Origin: CAYYMD01 sp964480425
GTDB taxonomy: Bacteria; Planctomycetota; Phycisphaerae; SM23-33
Length of the DNA stretch: 55,658 nucleotides
Reading direction: 5' to 3'
NCBI GenBank assembly: GCA_964480425.1
Contig: CAYZPY010000003.1
Span: 1-55,658, forward strand
This document shows positions 6,884 to 15,415 of this stretch, piece after piece. Both the position numbers and the translations under genes were made by a program. Under the pieces are notes generated by a model. It did not search any database. It had not been told where the DNA came from and saw nothing but the letters and a program-made list of their open reading frames with translations. Numbering within the stretch: position 1 is the first letter of the stretch; each line of letters begins with the position of its first letter.

Positions 6884-8173
6884 ATGAAGATATTGCTTAT
6901 AGGCGGCGGGGGTCGTGAACATGCCCTGGCGTGGAAAATGTCCGCCTCGCCGATGTGCGATAAGATGTGGGCCGCTCCGGGCAACCCCGGCATCGCCCAA
7001 CATGCCGAGTGTGTGGACATAAACGCCGGCGACGTCGAGGCACTGGTAAAATTCGCCAGGGAAAAATCCGCGGACCTGGTCGTCGTCGGTCCGGAGGACC
7101 CTCTGGCGGCGGGATTAGGCGACGCGGTTCGCAAGGCGGGGATACTGTGCTTCGGGCCCGTTGCCGCCGGTGCGCGTATCGAGTCCGACAAGGCCTACGC
7201 CAAAAAGCTTATGCACGCCTCGGCCATCCCGACCGCCGAGGCGAGAATATTCACCGATTACAACGACGCCCGACAGTACGTTCTGTCCAGAGACGCCGGG
7301 GTGGTGATAAAGGCGGCCGGTTTGGCAAAGGGCAAAGGCGTATTTGTCTGCCCGGAGCCCTACCAGGCGAACAAGCCCCTGGAAGACATAATGGTCAATA
7401 AGACTTTCGGTGGGGCGGGCGACACCGTCGTCATCGAGGAGATGCTTACCGGCCTGGAGGCCACCGTCATGGCGTTCTGCGACGGAAAGAACATTTACCC
7501 CACCGAGCCGCTTCAGGACCACAAGCCCATAGGCGACGGCGACAGGGGCGCCAACACCGGCGGGATGGGGGCCTACAGCCCGGTTCCGGCGATTGACGCG
7601 GACATGATGCATAAAATAGAAAACGAGATACTCGTGCCTGTCGTGGACGCAATGAGGCGCGACTTCGGAAGGTACGAGGGAATCCTGTACGTGGGGCTTA
7701 TGCTCACGCCCGCCGGACCGAAGGTGCTGGAGTTCAACTGCCGCTTCGGCGACCCGGAATGCCAGCCGCTGGTGATGAGGATGAAGGGCGACCTGCTGGA
7801 GGTCATGCTGGCCGTGGCGCAGAGGAAACTCGGCGATCTGGACTCCTCGTCCCTGGCGTGGGACCCGCGAGCGGCGGTGTGTGTGGTGATGGCGTCGGGC
7901 GGGTACCCCGGCTCGTATGAAAAAGGGCATCGGATAACCGGCATCGACCAGGCCGAGGAACTCTCCGACGTGAAGGTATTCCACGCCGGAACGGCATTAA
8001 AGGAGGAGCGGCTCGTAAATAACGGGGGACGGGTGCTCGGCGTCACGGCCCTGGGAGACACCATCGCCGAAGCGCAAAAACACGCCTACCGCGCCGTGGG
8101 AAAAATAAACTGGAAAGACTGCTACTACCGAACCGACATCGCCACAAAAGCGATTGCCGAGCAGGCAAACTGA
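6884..8173 (+). CDS. purD: Phosphoribosylamine-glycine ligase (GAR synthetase)
   Basis: This 429-residue enzyme catalyses the second step of purine synthesis: phosphoribosylamine, glycine and ATP give glycinamide ribonucleotide. The N terminus is typical (MKILLIGGGGREHALAWKM). The ATP-grasp core is present with VVIKAAGLAKGKGV near 135, the DHKPIGDGDRGANTGGMGAY stretch near 210 and LEFNCRFGDPECQ near 283. Length is normal. The SD AAGAGGAC precedes the ATG. No other pur gene is near. It ends 4 bp from the stop of the converging pilZ gene, leaving no room for a terminator between them. Confidence 0.95.
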   Translation: MKILLIGGGGREHALAWKMSASPMCDKMWAAPGNPGIAQHAECVDINAGDVEALVKFAREKSADLVVVGPEDPLAAGLGDAVRKAGILCFGPVAAGARIESDKAYAKKLMHASAIPTAEARIFTDYNDARQYVLSRDAGVVIKAAGLAKGKGVFVCPEPYQANKPLEDIMVNKTFGGAGDTVVIEEMLTGLEATVMAFCDGKNIYPTEPLQDHKPIGDGDRGANTGGMGAYSPVPAIDADMMHKIENEILVPVVDAMRRDFGRYEGILYVGLMLTPAGPKVLEFNCRFGDPECQPLVMRMKGDLLEVMLAVAQRKLGDLDSSSLAWDPRAAVCVVMASGGYPGSYEKGHRITGIDQAEELSDVKVFHAGTALKEERLVNNGGRVLGVTALGDTIAEAQKHAYRAVGKINWKDCYYRTDIATKAIAEQAN

Positions 8174-8177
8174 ATCC

Positions 8178-8516
8178 TCAGACTTCCACCGCCAGGTCGA
8201 TTGGCTCCCAAAACCGCACCGCTACGCCCGTGGCGGAGTCGTCGTTCATCGGCTGGCGGCGGACCACCCGCCCCGAAGAGACCACTTCTTCGAGCATGTA
8301 AGTGTTGGGCGTGCTTCGGGGCAGCGAGAATTTTACTTCGACGTCCCGACCGTGCTGCGGCGCCTCGCCGGCGGGGACAATCAAAAGCACCCCGCCGTCG
8401 GAGACGTTCAGGGTTTTTCCGTCGGCGATCAAGTCTCCCTGCGATACGTGCACAGAGACAGGGCGGTCCATCTCGTATCGCTTGTGTTGTCTTCGCTCCA
8501 CGCGCGGGGCGTTCAT
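8178..8516 (-). CDS. PilZ-domain protein, predicted c-di-GMP receptor
   Basis: This is a 112-residue single-domain protein. The PilZ signature is RRQHKRYEM near the N terminus (the RxxxR arm) followed by LNVSDGGVLL (the D/NxSxxG box), so c-di-GMP binding is expected. The start at 8516 is chosen because GAGAGGGCAC sits just upstream; the longer frame begins at a TTG without an SD. It starts 19 nt after the pyrC stop on the same strand, so it is probably cotranscribed with pyrR-pyrB-pyrC. That link between pyrimidine genes and a c-di-GMP effector is unusual. The HD-GYP protein and MshEN-like ATPase of the secretion operon are other c-di-GMP-linked parts in the window. Confidence 0.85.
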   Translation of the reverse strand: MNAPRVERRQHKRYEMDRPVSVHVSQGDLIADGKTLNVSDGGVLLIVPAGEAPQHGRDVEVKFSLPRSTPNTYMLEEVVSSGRVVRRQPMNDDSATGVAVRFWEPIDLAVEV

Positions 8517-8534
8517 GTACGTGCCCTCTCGCAA

Positions 8535-9818
8535 TTACTTCAAATGATATTTTACGTCACCGCCCACGATTGTGGCGACGGGCTTTCCCTTAAGACGCCA
8601 TCCGTGGTACGGGCAGTTGCGGCTGCGAGAGTGAAACTTTTCGACGTTGACGGTCCATTGTTTTTCCGGATCAATAATCGTCACGTCGGCGGTCGCCCCG
8701 TCCGAGAGAGTCCCCATCCCCTCCACCGGCCAGCCGATAACCGAGGCGGGATTGCACGTCATGCAGGCGATAAGTGCCCCCCAGTCCATGTGCCCTGTGT
8801 GCACCAGCGCCTTGGCGTACAGACCCACTGCGCACTCAAGCGAAATCAGCCCGAACGGGGCAAGGGAAAATTCCAGTTCCTTTTTCTCTTTTGCGTGCGG
8901 CGCGTGGTCCGTGGCCAGGCAGTCTATCGTTCCGTTTGCCACCGCCTGTCGCAGTGCCTCCACGTCGTCCGCCGTCCGCAGCGGCGGATTTACCTTGTAG
9001 TTGGAATCGTAAGTCAGGCACGCCGCCTCGGTCAGCAGCAGGTGATGCGGGCTGGCCTCGGCGGTTACGCCAAGCCCCGCGCCCCTGGCCTGGCGGATTA
9101 ATTCGGCGCTGGCCGCCGTGGAAACGTGCATAACGTGGTAACGCGCCCTGATCCGGCGCAGCAGTTCCAGGTCGCGACGGAGCATAATCTGCTCGCCGGA
9201 CGCCGCGATGCCTCCCAGACCCAGTCGCACCGCAACCGCCCCGGAGTTCATAACGCCGGCGAACAGGGCGGGATCCTGGCAATGCTGCATAAGCGGTGCG
9301 CCGAGCATTCCTGCGTATTGCAGCGCCCGCTGCATGACCTGTGTGCTGGATACGCCGTCCCCGTCGTCGCTGAAGGCGACCGCCCCGGCCTGGAGCATCT
9401 GTCCCATCTCGGCCAGTTCCTGTCCTGCGCGGGACTTGGTTATGCATCCCACAGGCAGCACGCGCGCAAGGTCGGCTTCGCAGGCGCGGTCGATGACATA
9501 GTTGACGGAGGTCTCGTCGTCCAGCGGGGGGTCGGTGTTCGGCATGGCGCAGATAGTGGCGAATCCGCCTGCGACGGCGGAGGCGGCGGCGGAGGCGATG
9601 GTCTCTTCTTCTTCGTGGCCCGGCTCGCGACAGTGGACGTGCAGGTCGATAAGCCCGGGGCATACTATTTTGCCTTTTGCATCAATGGTTTTCGAGGCCT
9701 TGGCGGCGACCTTGCCAACTCCTGCGATTCGCCCCCCGGCGATGGCCACGTCGGCAACCTCGTCCACGCCGTTGGACGGATCAATCACACGCCCGTTTTT
9801 TATGACGATATCGTTCAT
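8535..9818 (-). CDS. pyrC: Dihydroorotase (type I)
   Basis: This 427-residue zinc amidohydrolase closes carbamoyl aspartate to dihydroorotate in pyrimidine synthesis. The metal-binding HxH is in DLHVHCREPGHE near residue 59, and a DHAPH box lies near 305. The overall length and the DVAIAGGRIAGVGK opening are those of the type I family. The start at 9818 (MNDIVIKNGRV) overlaps the pyrB stop as ATGA, which implies translational coupling; the longer frame runs back inside pyrB. It is the third gene of pyrR-pyrB-pyrC-pilZ. Confidence 0.94.
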   Translation of the reverse strand: MNDIVIKNGRVIDPSNGVDEVADVAIAGGRIAGVGKVAAKASKTIDAKGKIVCPGLIDLHVHCREPGHEEEETIASAAASAVAGGFATICAMPNTDPPLDDETSVNYVIDRACEADLARVLPVGCITKSRAGQELAEMGQMLQAGAVAFSDDGDGVSSTQVMQRALQYAGMLGAPLMQHCQDPALFAGVMNSGAVAVRLGLGGIAASGEQIMLRRDLELLRRIRARYHVMHVSTAASAELIRQARGAGLGVTAEASPHHLLLTEAACLTYDSNYKVNPPLRTADDVEALRQAVANGTIDCLATDHAPHAKEKKELEFSLAPFGLISLECAVGLYAKALVHTGHMDWGALIACMTCNPASVIGWPVEGMGTLSDGATADVTIIDPEKQWTVNVEKFHSRSRNCPYHGWRLKGKPVATIVGGDVKYHLK

Positions 9819-10813
9819 TTGTTCCCCTGGCTGACCAGGTACAGCACGGCCATGCGGACGGCCAGACCGTTGGTCACCTGCTGGAGAATGCAACTATTAG
9901 GCCCGTCGGCGACCTGGGAAGTCAGTTCCACGCCGCGGTTAATAGGTCCGGGGTGCATTATCAGAACGTCTTTTTTGCATTTACCCAGGCGCTCGGCGTT
10001 CATGCCGTAAATACGGCTGTACTCCCGCACCGACGGGAATAGTTTCGAGGAGAACCGCTCGAACTGTATCCGAAGCATGTTGATTACATCCACCTCGCCG
10101 AGAACGTCGTCGAGACTGTGGGTTATTTCGCATCCCATGGGCCTGATAGCCGCCGGCACAAGCGTGGGCGGACCTACTACGACGACCTCGGCGCCGAGTT
10201 TTTTCAGCCCGAGAATATTGCTGCGCGCCACGCGTGAATGCGCTATGTCGCCGACGATGGCGACCTTGAGCCCAGCCACACGCCCCAGTCGCTGGCGGAT
10301 GGTGAAAATGTCCAGCAGCGCCTGGGTGGGGTGCTCGTGCTGTCCGTCGCCGCCGTTGACGACAGACACATCGAGGTTCTTTGCCAGCATATACGGCGCG
10401 CCGGACTGCGGGTGACGGATGACGAAAATGTCCACGCCCATCGCCTCGACGTTCCGCGCCGTGTCCAGAGTGGTCTCGCCCTTGGAGACCGACGAGCCCG
10501 TCGAAGTGAACAGCAGCGTATCGGCGCTGAGTCGGCTGGCCGCCAACTCGAAACTCATCCTGGTGCGGGTGGACGGCTCGAAAAACATCAGCGCAACCAC
10601 CTTGCCGCGAAGGGCGGGCACCTTCTTTATCGAGCGAGTGGAGACCTCCTTGAAAGTCTCTGCCGTGTCCAGAATGCAGACGATCTCCTGCGGCGAGAGG
10701 TTGTCGAGCCCCACGAGGTCCTTTTTCGTCCAGACAAAGTCCTGCCGGACCGCGACCTCTCTGGAGGCGGGCTTACTCTTCCTGCCCGATGAGATAGACG
10801 CCTTCTTCGCCAT
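9815..10813 (-). CDS. pyrB: Aspartate carbamoyltransferase catalytic subunit
   Basis: This 332-residue enzyme makes carbamoyl aspartate from carbamoyl phosphate and aspartate. Its carbamoyl-phosphate loop is FFEPSTRTRMSFE near residue 77, followed by GSSVSKGETTLDTARN, the GDGQHEHPTQALLDI box and VGDIAHSRVARSN. The start at 10813 is supported by AAGGAAAACG directly upstream, although it lies 41 bp inside the end of pyrR; residues 1-25 are then a basic Lys/Ser-rich extension. No pyrI regulatory subunit gene is present. Expression is probably tied to PyrR and coupled to pyrC through the ATGA overlap. Confidence 0.93.
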   Translation of the reverse strand: MAKKASISSGRKSKPASREVAVRQDFVWTKKDLVGLDNLSPQEIVCILDTAETFKEVSTRSIKKVPALRGKVVALMFFEPSTRTRMSFELAASRLSADTLLFTSTGSSVSKGETTLDTARNVEAMGVDIFVIRHPQSGAPYMLAKNLDVSVVNGGDGQHEHPTQALLDIFTIRQRLGRVAGLKVAIVGDIAHSRVARSNILGLKKLGAEVVVVGPPTLVPAAIRPMGCEITHSLDDVLGEVDVINMLRIQFERFSSKLFPSVREYSRIYGMNAERLGKCKKDVLIMHPGPINRGVELTSQVADGPNSCILQQVTNGLAVRMAVLYLVSQGNK

Positions 10814-11309
10814 CGTTTTCCTTGAATTTGACCTGTACCCTTGTTCCGGCCGGGGCATCCAGACGCCTGCCGACGAAGTCCGGCACGATGGGCAGCTCTC
10901 GCCCGCCGCGGTCGATAAGCACCGCCAGGCGGACGATTCTTGGCCGACCGAAATCGTGTATCGCGTCCAGCGCCGCGCGAACGCTGCGCCCGGTCTGCTG
11001 AACGTCGTCCACCAGGAGCACCCAGGCGTCGTCGAGTTCGAAGTTTATGTCGGTGGCGCGCACCAGCGGTGCGCCTTTGCGCCGGGAAAGATCGTCGCGA
11101 TAAAAAGTGATGTCGAGAACGCCGTAGGCCAGATCGATATCGGGGCGATCGGATACGAGTTTCTCCACGATCCTCCGGGCGAGCGTTTCCCCGCGGGTGC
11201 GAATGCCAATAACGCCGACCCGCCCGCTTTCGGGCGTCTCGGAGAGAATCGCCTCGTAGAGCCGGTAAAGCGCCTCTGCTACTTGTTCGGCGGTTAGTTC
11301 CTGCTTCAT
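10773..11309 (-). CDS. pyrR: Bifunctional pyr operon regulator/uracil phosphoribosyltransferase
   Basis: This 178-residue PyrR-family protein has the PRPP-binding loop WVLLVDDVQQTGRSVRAALD near 92-111 and the typical PyrR N terminus (LTAEQVAEALYRLYEAIL). In Bacillus PyrR binds the pyr leader RNA when UMP is high and favours termination; it also has uracil phosphoribosyltransferase activity. Here it heads the pyrRBC-pilZ operon. I could not identify a PyrR-binding loop or attenuator in the leader, so RNA-based control is only an inference from the family. Confidence 0.93.
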   Translation of the reverse strand: MKQELTAEQVAEALYRLYEAILSETPESGRVGVIGIRTRGETLARRIVEKLVSDRPDIDLAYGVLDITFYRDDLSRRKGAPLVRATDINFELDDAWVLLVDDVQQTGRSVRAALDAIHDFGRPRIVRLAVLIDRGGRELPIVPDFVGRRLDAPAGTRVQVKFKENDGEEGVYLIGQEE

Positions 11310-11534
11310 GGCATGATAGTCGACGGTTCTGCAAAAATAATAATACCCGCCGCTGTGATTTACAAGGAAATTTGATTCTTCCCGTCGAATGCGGCGGATT
11401 TATTTTTATGGTTTGCCCGCAACCCGCTAGACCCGGGGCGGGGGCATTTGCTTAAGGCGCTTGCCCGCCGGGTGACTATAGATTACTTTTACGTAACTGT
11501 TTGAAGACGAATTGACAAGATGAAAGGCGATGCC
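11310..11534. other. Divergent intergenic region between pyrR and an epimerase gene
   Basis: This gap of about 225 bp must hold promoters for both directions. On the minus strand a TATTAT-like box lies near 11337-11345 and could serve pyrR, but its -35 is weak. A GC-rich stretch around 11417-11447 can fold into imperfect hairpins. I could not recognise a PyrR attenuator, a riboswitch or a clean sigma-70 promoter. Confidence 0.3.
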
Positions 11535-12518
11535 ATGGAAATACTGATAACGGGCGGAGCGGGCTTTATCGGTTCGCATCTTGCCGACCGGCTACTGGCC
11601 GAGGGGCACTCGGTCACCGCGGTGGACGACCTTTCCACGGGTGCACTGAAGAATATATCCCACCTCGAGGGGAATGCCGATTTCCGCTTCGTTAGGGAAT
11701 CGGTGTGCAACGTACCCACGATGACTTCGCTTGTCGATCACAGCGAAGTGATATTTCACCTTGCCGCGGCGGTGGGTGTGCAGCTCATCGTGGACCGCCC
11801 CGTACACACCATCGAGACGAACATCCACGGTTCGGAGGTGGTGCTTAATCTGGCCAACAAGTTCGGCAGAAAGATATTCGTGGCCTCGACATCCGAGGTG
11901 TATGGAAAGAACACCAAGGTTCCGTTCAACGAAGAGGACGATTCGACGCTCGGCTCGACGCGGTTCTCGCGATGGTCATACGCGTGCAGCAAGATGGTGG
12001 ACGAGTTTCTGGCCCTGGCGTATCACGACCAGTACGGCCTGGAGGCGATAATCTGCCGGTTCTTCAACACCGTAGGTCCGCGCCAGACCGGGCAGTACGG
12101 GATGGTCGTTCCGCGGTTTGTCTCCAGGGCGCTGTTGGACGAGCCGCTGGAGGTTTACGGGACGGGCAAGCAGAGCAGGTGCTTCTGCAACGTAGCCGAC
12201 GTGACCGAGGCGCTCGTGGCGATGCTTGACTGTCCCCGCGCCGTCGGGGAGGTGGTGAATATCGGAACTGATGAGTCGATAACAATCGAGGAACTTGCCG
12301 ATAAGGTTATAGAGATGACCGGCTCGGGCAGCGAAAAGCGGTACGTAAGCTACGAACAGGCCTACGGCAGGTCCTTCGACGACATGCTCATCAGGGTGCC
12401 GGACCTGGCAAAGATACAAGACCTGGTCGGCTACCGCCCGAAGAACGACCTGACACGCACGCTGCAGGAGATTATCGAACACCAGCGCGCCGAAAGAGGC
12501 GCCGGCGGGCAGGATTAA
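11535..12518 (+). CDS. NAD-dependent nucleotide-sugar epimerase/dehydratase (extended SDR)
   Basis: This 327-residue extended short-chain dehydrogenase has the NAD motif ITGGAGFIGSHLADRLL at the N terminus, VASTSEVYGKN with the catalytic Ser/Thr near 120, and the active-site YACSK (YxxxK) near 148. It ends in a sugar-nucleotide-binding domain. It resembles UDP-glucuronate decarboxylases and UDP-glucose 4-epimerases, and I cannot choose between them. The start at 11535 has AAAGG at 7 bp; the in-frame ATG at 11520 lacks one. The next gene, 34 bp downstream, is another SDR, so they probably form a two-gene sugar operon. Confidence 0.85.
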   Translation: MEILITGGAGFIGSHLADRLLAEGHSVTAVDDLSTGALKNISHLEGNADFRFVRESVCNVPTMTSLVDHSEVIFHLAAAVGVQLIVDRPVHTIETNIHGSEVVLNLANKFGRKIFVASTSEVYGKNTKVPFNEEDDSTLGSTRFSRWSYACSKMVDEFLALAYHDQYGLEAIICRFFNTVGPRQTGQYGMVVPRFVSRALLDEPLEVYGTGKQSRCFCNVADVTEALVAMLDCPRAVGEVVNIGTDESITIEELADKVIEMTGSGSEKRYVSYEQAYGRSFDDMLIRVPDLAKIQDLVGYRPKNDLTRTLQEIIEHQRAERGAGGQD

Positions 12519-12552
12519 CCACAAGCCAAGCGAATATTTTCAAGGAGTAATA

Positions 12553-13497
12553 ATGCCAAAACACCTGGTCACGGGCGGTGCGGGATTCATCGGATGCAAC
12601 CTGGTTCGGCGCCTGCTGGACGACGGTAACGACGTAGTGGTGATGGATAACTTCTCCACCGGCAGGAGGGAGAATATCTCGGACGTATCCGGCCGCATCG
12701 ATCTTCACGAAAAGGACATACGCAACGTTTCGGCGGTAACCAAGGCCGCCGTCGGGTGTGAGGTCATATTCCACCAGGCGGCGCTTGGCTCGGTGCCGCG
12801 GAGCGTCAAAGACCCTCAAACGTCCCACGACGTCAACGTCAACGGCACGATAAACGTGCTCCAGGCCGCCAGGGAAACCAGGGCAAGGCGGGTGGTTTTC
12901 GCATCATCATCGAGCGTTTACGGCGACCAGCCAGTCTCGCCCAAGCACGAGGGTATGACCCCGGCGCCGCTGAGCCCGTACGCGGCAAGCAAGGTCTGCG
13001 GCGAGGCGTACATGCGCGGCTACTCCGGTTCATACGGTCTGGAGACGATATGCCTGCGCTACTTCAACGTATTTGGCCCGCATCAGGACCCGCACGGCGC
13101 GTACGCGGCGGTTATACCGGCGTTTGTCGCCAGGATGCTAAAAGGACAGCCGCCGGTTGTCTTCGGCGACGGGACGCAGAGCAGGGATTTCTGCTACATA
13201 GACAACGTCTGCCGGGCGAATCTCCTGGCGGCAGAGGCGCCCACGGAGGTGTGCGACGGAAGGGCGGTGAACATCGCATGCAACCGGGGAACGAACCTGC
13301 TGGAGATTCTGGACTGTCTTAAGAAACTTTTGGGTGTTGAGATTGAGCCGCAGTTCAAGACCCCGCGCCCGGGCGACGTAAAACACTCACTCGCCGACGT
13401 GTCGCTGGCCTGGGAATCCATCGGATACCGCCCGGAAGTCTATTTCTGCCAGGGGCTGGAAAAGGCCATCCAGTGGTATCGCCAAAATCTCGGGTGA
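12553..13497 (+). CDS. NAD-dependent epimerase, WbpP/TviC-like (UDP-GlcNAc 4-epimerase)
   Basis: This 314-residue extended SDR has GGAGFIGCNLVRRLLDDG at the N terminus, the HQAALGSVPRSVKDP stretch near 78, ASSSSVYGD near 118 and the catalytic YAASK near 143. The VPRSVKDP segment and RYFNVFGPHQDPHGAYAAVI are typical of the WbpP/TviC group, which epimerises UDP-GlcNAc/GalNAc or their uronic acids at C4. Combined with the 6-dehydrogenase at 5504 this would complete a Vi-antigen-like route to UDP-GalNAcA. The SD CAAGGAG lies 7-8 bp before the ATG. Substrate specificity is inferred. Confidence 0.85.
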   Translation: MPKHLVTGGAGFIGCNLVRRLLDDGNDVVVMDNFSTGRRENISDVSGRIDLHEKDIRNVSAVTKAAVGCEVIFHQAALGSVPRSVKDPQTSHDVNVNGTINVLQAARETRARRVVFASSSSVYGDQPVSPKHEGMTPAPLSPYAASKVCGEAYMRGYSGSYGLETICLRYFNVFGPHQDPHGAYAAVIPAFVARMLKGQPPVVFGDGTQSRDFCYIDNVCRANLLAAEAPTEVCDGRAVNIACNRGTNLLEILDCLKKLLGVEIEPQFKTPRPGDVKHSLADVSLAWESIGYRPEVYFCQGLEKAIQWYRQNLG

Positions 13498-13658
13498 CCT
13501 TCACGACAATCAAAATGCCGTATTTTCCTACAAGCCGGATATACCTTTACGTTGCTGCAAAAAATTAACACATCCTTACACGTCGATTATGATCGGTACA
13601 TAAAAATGAGGGAAAAATACGCGCGACGAGATCGGTATAAATAAAACGCTTGCTTCGC
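13498..13658. other. Convergent spacer with a short direct repeat
   Basis: This 161-bp gap separates converging genes. It contains a direct repeat of GATCGGTA at 13591-13598 and 13630-13637, each followed by an A/T-rich ATAAA-like stretch. No convincing terminator hairpin with a T-tract is seen on either strand. Confidence 0.35.
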
Positions 13659-14807
13659 CTACGTGGCGGTTTTGCAGGGCGCTTTGCCGCGGTCCAGAAG
13701 GAGTGTGGGCAGGGACTTCATCAGTCCGTAGGGGTGATAGAGACATTCGATTTCGCCTCGGCAGTTGTACCAGCAGTCGCGGCATGTGTTTGCCCGTGCG
13801 GCCTTGCGCAAACGCCTGCGAATGTCGCGCATGTCGTGTCGGAAGATGTTGGCCAGGGGATGATGCCTGTTCTCCACGCAGATTGCCACGTCGCCGCGAG
13901 AGTCTATGTTGAAAAACACCTTGCCCGCCTTGCATCCGCCGATGCCCTCGGCGAGGAACTCGTCGAAACGCCCCAGGTACCGCGGATTAGACAAGAAGTT
14001 GCCCCATCTTCGGCGGAGTTCGACCAGGCGGGGCGACACCATGCCGTTATTGTGTTCGTGCCTGTGCGAGCCGGTCTTGCGAAAACCGTACGGCTGGACC
14101 ATGAAATAGGCGTTGCGCTTGGCCGCCATCTCCAGCAGCGGCTCCATGTCGTCCATGTTGTCTTTCATGAGCACGGCGATGACATTCACCCGCTGGAACT
14201 TGTGAATTCGAGCGGCCGAGAGATTCTCAACCGCGCGCCAGGCCCGCTCCCACGCCCCTGGCACGCCGCGTGCTTCGTCGTGGCGACCCGGACGGGCGTA
14301 GTCTATGCTCACCGAGACGCCCCAGATTCCCGCACGCATCAGATCGCGCGCCGTGTCCGGCGTAACCAGCCAGCCGTTGGTCGTCATGAAGGGGAAGTGA
14401 TAACGCCCCACGGCGCTGACGATGTCGGGAAGGTCCCGGCGCAGCGTCGGCTCGCCGCCGCCAAGAGAGACCATCAGCGTGCCGAACTTCGCCAATTTTG
14501 CCGCGGCCGATTCGTATTGACTAAGGGTGGGCTCTTCCGCGTCGCCCATCGGGTCGCGCCAGTAGGAGCAGAACCGGCAGCGAAAGTTGCAGCGGTAGGT
14601 CACCTGCCACGTGCACCAAACCGGGTTCGCAGACGTCCATGCGCGGAACAACCTTAATTTCTTCTCGCTGGAATCGTACACTGTTTTACCTATCGGATAT
14701 TCATCATATAAAAGTTCACATCCCAGTCCAGCAAACGAATTGCCGATTTCGCTGAGACTGTTGCTATTGCGGCTGCGATATATTAGATTCATTACGATTG
14801 AGGACAA
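13659..14807 (-). CDS. Radical SAM protein with C-terminal Cys-rich (SPASM/Twitch-like) region
   Basis: This is a 382-residue radical S-adenosylmethionine protein. The 4Fe-4S motif CNFRCRFC (CxxxCxxC) lies near residues 73-80 after a beta strand (WCTWQVTYR), and SLGGGEPTLRRDL near 116 is the GGE motif. The C-terminal part has CKAGKVFFNIDSRGDVAICV and CRDCWYNCRGEIEC, consistent with SPASM-like auxiliary cluster ligands. The substrate is unknown. Such enzymes modify peptides or small metabolites, but no obvious precursor peptide is adjacent. It stands alone between a converging epimerase gene and a divergent nitroreductase gene. The start is not well defined; an inner Met six codons on is possible. 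Confidence 0.85.
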   Translation of the reverse strand: MSSIVMNLIYRSRNSNSLSEIGNSFAGLGCELLYDEYPIGKTVYDSSEKKLRLFRAWTSANPVWCTWQVTYRCNFRCRFCSYWRDPMGDAEEPTLSQYESAAAKLAKFGTLMVSLGGGEPTLRRDLPDIVSAVGRYHFPFMTTNGWLVTPDTARDLMRAGIWGVSVSIDYARPGRHDEARGVPGAWERAWRAVENLSAARIHKFQRVNVIAVLMKDNMDDMEPLLEMAAKRNAYFMVQPYGFRKTGSHRHEHNNGMVSPRLVELRRRWGNFLSNPRYLGRFDEFLAEGIGGCKAGKVFFNIDSRGDVAICVENRHHPLANIFRHDMRDIRRRLRKAARANTCRDCWYNCRGEIECLYHPYGLMKSLPTLLLDRGKAPCKTAT

Positions 14808-14878
14808 CAGGCAGAGAAACCGCGCGCAAGGAATCAGGGCTGCAATCGCCCGGATAATTTAATTCAGGGAGGCGTTAA

Positions 14879-15388
14879 ATGGACATATACGAAGCGATAA
14901 GGGCGCGTTACAGCGTGCGTTCGTATCAGGACAGGGAAGTCGAGCAGGACAAGCTGCACCGGGTTCTGGAGGCGGGACTTATGTCGCCCTCGGCCCGGAA
15001 CCGCCAGCAGCGCAAGTTCGTGGTCGTCAGCGACGCCAAAACACGACAGGACATCGCCAAGGCGGCCGACCAGCCATTTCTTGCCGAGGCGCCGATAATC
15101 ATCGCCGTGGTGGGTCTGACGCCGGATTACATCATGCACTGCGACGTGCCGGCAGATCCGGTCGACTGCGCCATCGCCATCGACCACATGACGCTGGCCG
15201 CCGCTGCCGAGGGACTCGGTTCATGCTGGATAGGGCACTTTGACCAGCACGCCTGCCGTAAAATTCTCGGCATGCCCGAAAGCGCAAAGATTATCGAACT
15301 ACTCCCGCTGGGATATCCCGCCGACGACGGAAAGGAAAAACCGCGTCGGCCTTTTGAAGAAATCGTGTGCTTCGAGAAGTTCCAATGA
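14879..15388 (+). CDS. Nitroreductase-family flavoprotein
   Basis: This 169-residue protein belongs to the FMN-dependent nitroreductase fold. The opening MDIYEAIRARYSVRSYQDR is the family signature, with the FMN phosphate-binding RxSxR arrangement. SPSARNRQQRKFVVV near 37 and AAAEGLGSCWIGHF near 110 are the further conserved flavin-contact segments. It is at the short end of the family. The physiological substrate cannot be told. The SD GGGAGGCG precedes the ATG. It is 27 bp upstream of hemC and probably cotranscribed with it. Confidence 0.85.
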   Translation: MDIYEAIRARYSVRSYQDREVEQDKLHRVLEAGLMSPSARNRQQRKFVVVSDAKTRQDIAKAADQPFLAEAPIIIAVVGLTPDYIMHCDVPADPVDCAIAIDHMTLAAAAEGLGSCWIGHFDQHACRKILGMPESAKIIELLPLGYPADDGKEKPRRPFEEIVCFEKFQ

Positions 15389-15415
15389 TTCCCCCGGCGC
15401 CGCGGCGATAGCCAC

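Noticed and set aside
11310..11534. A PyrR-binding attenuator upstream of pyrR
   Set aside because: No recognisable PyrR-binding loop or terminator/antiterminator pair was found; the G/C-rich stretch pairs only imperfectly.
13659..14807. The radical SAM protein as a peptide-modifying enzyme with a precursor peptide beside it
   Set aside because: I looked at both flanks and found no small frame with an SD that could be a precursor.
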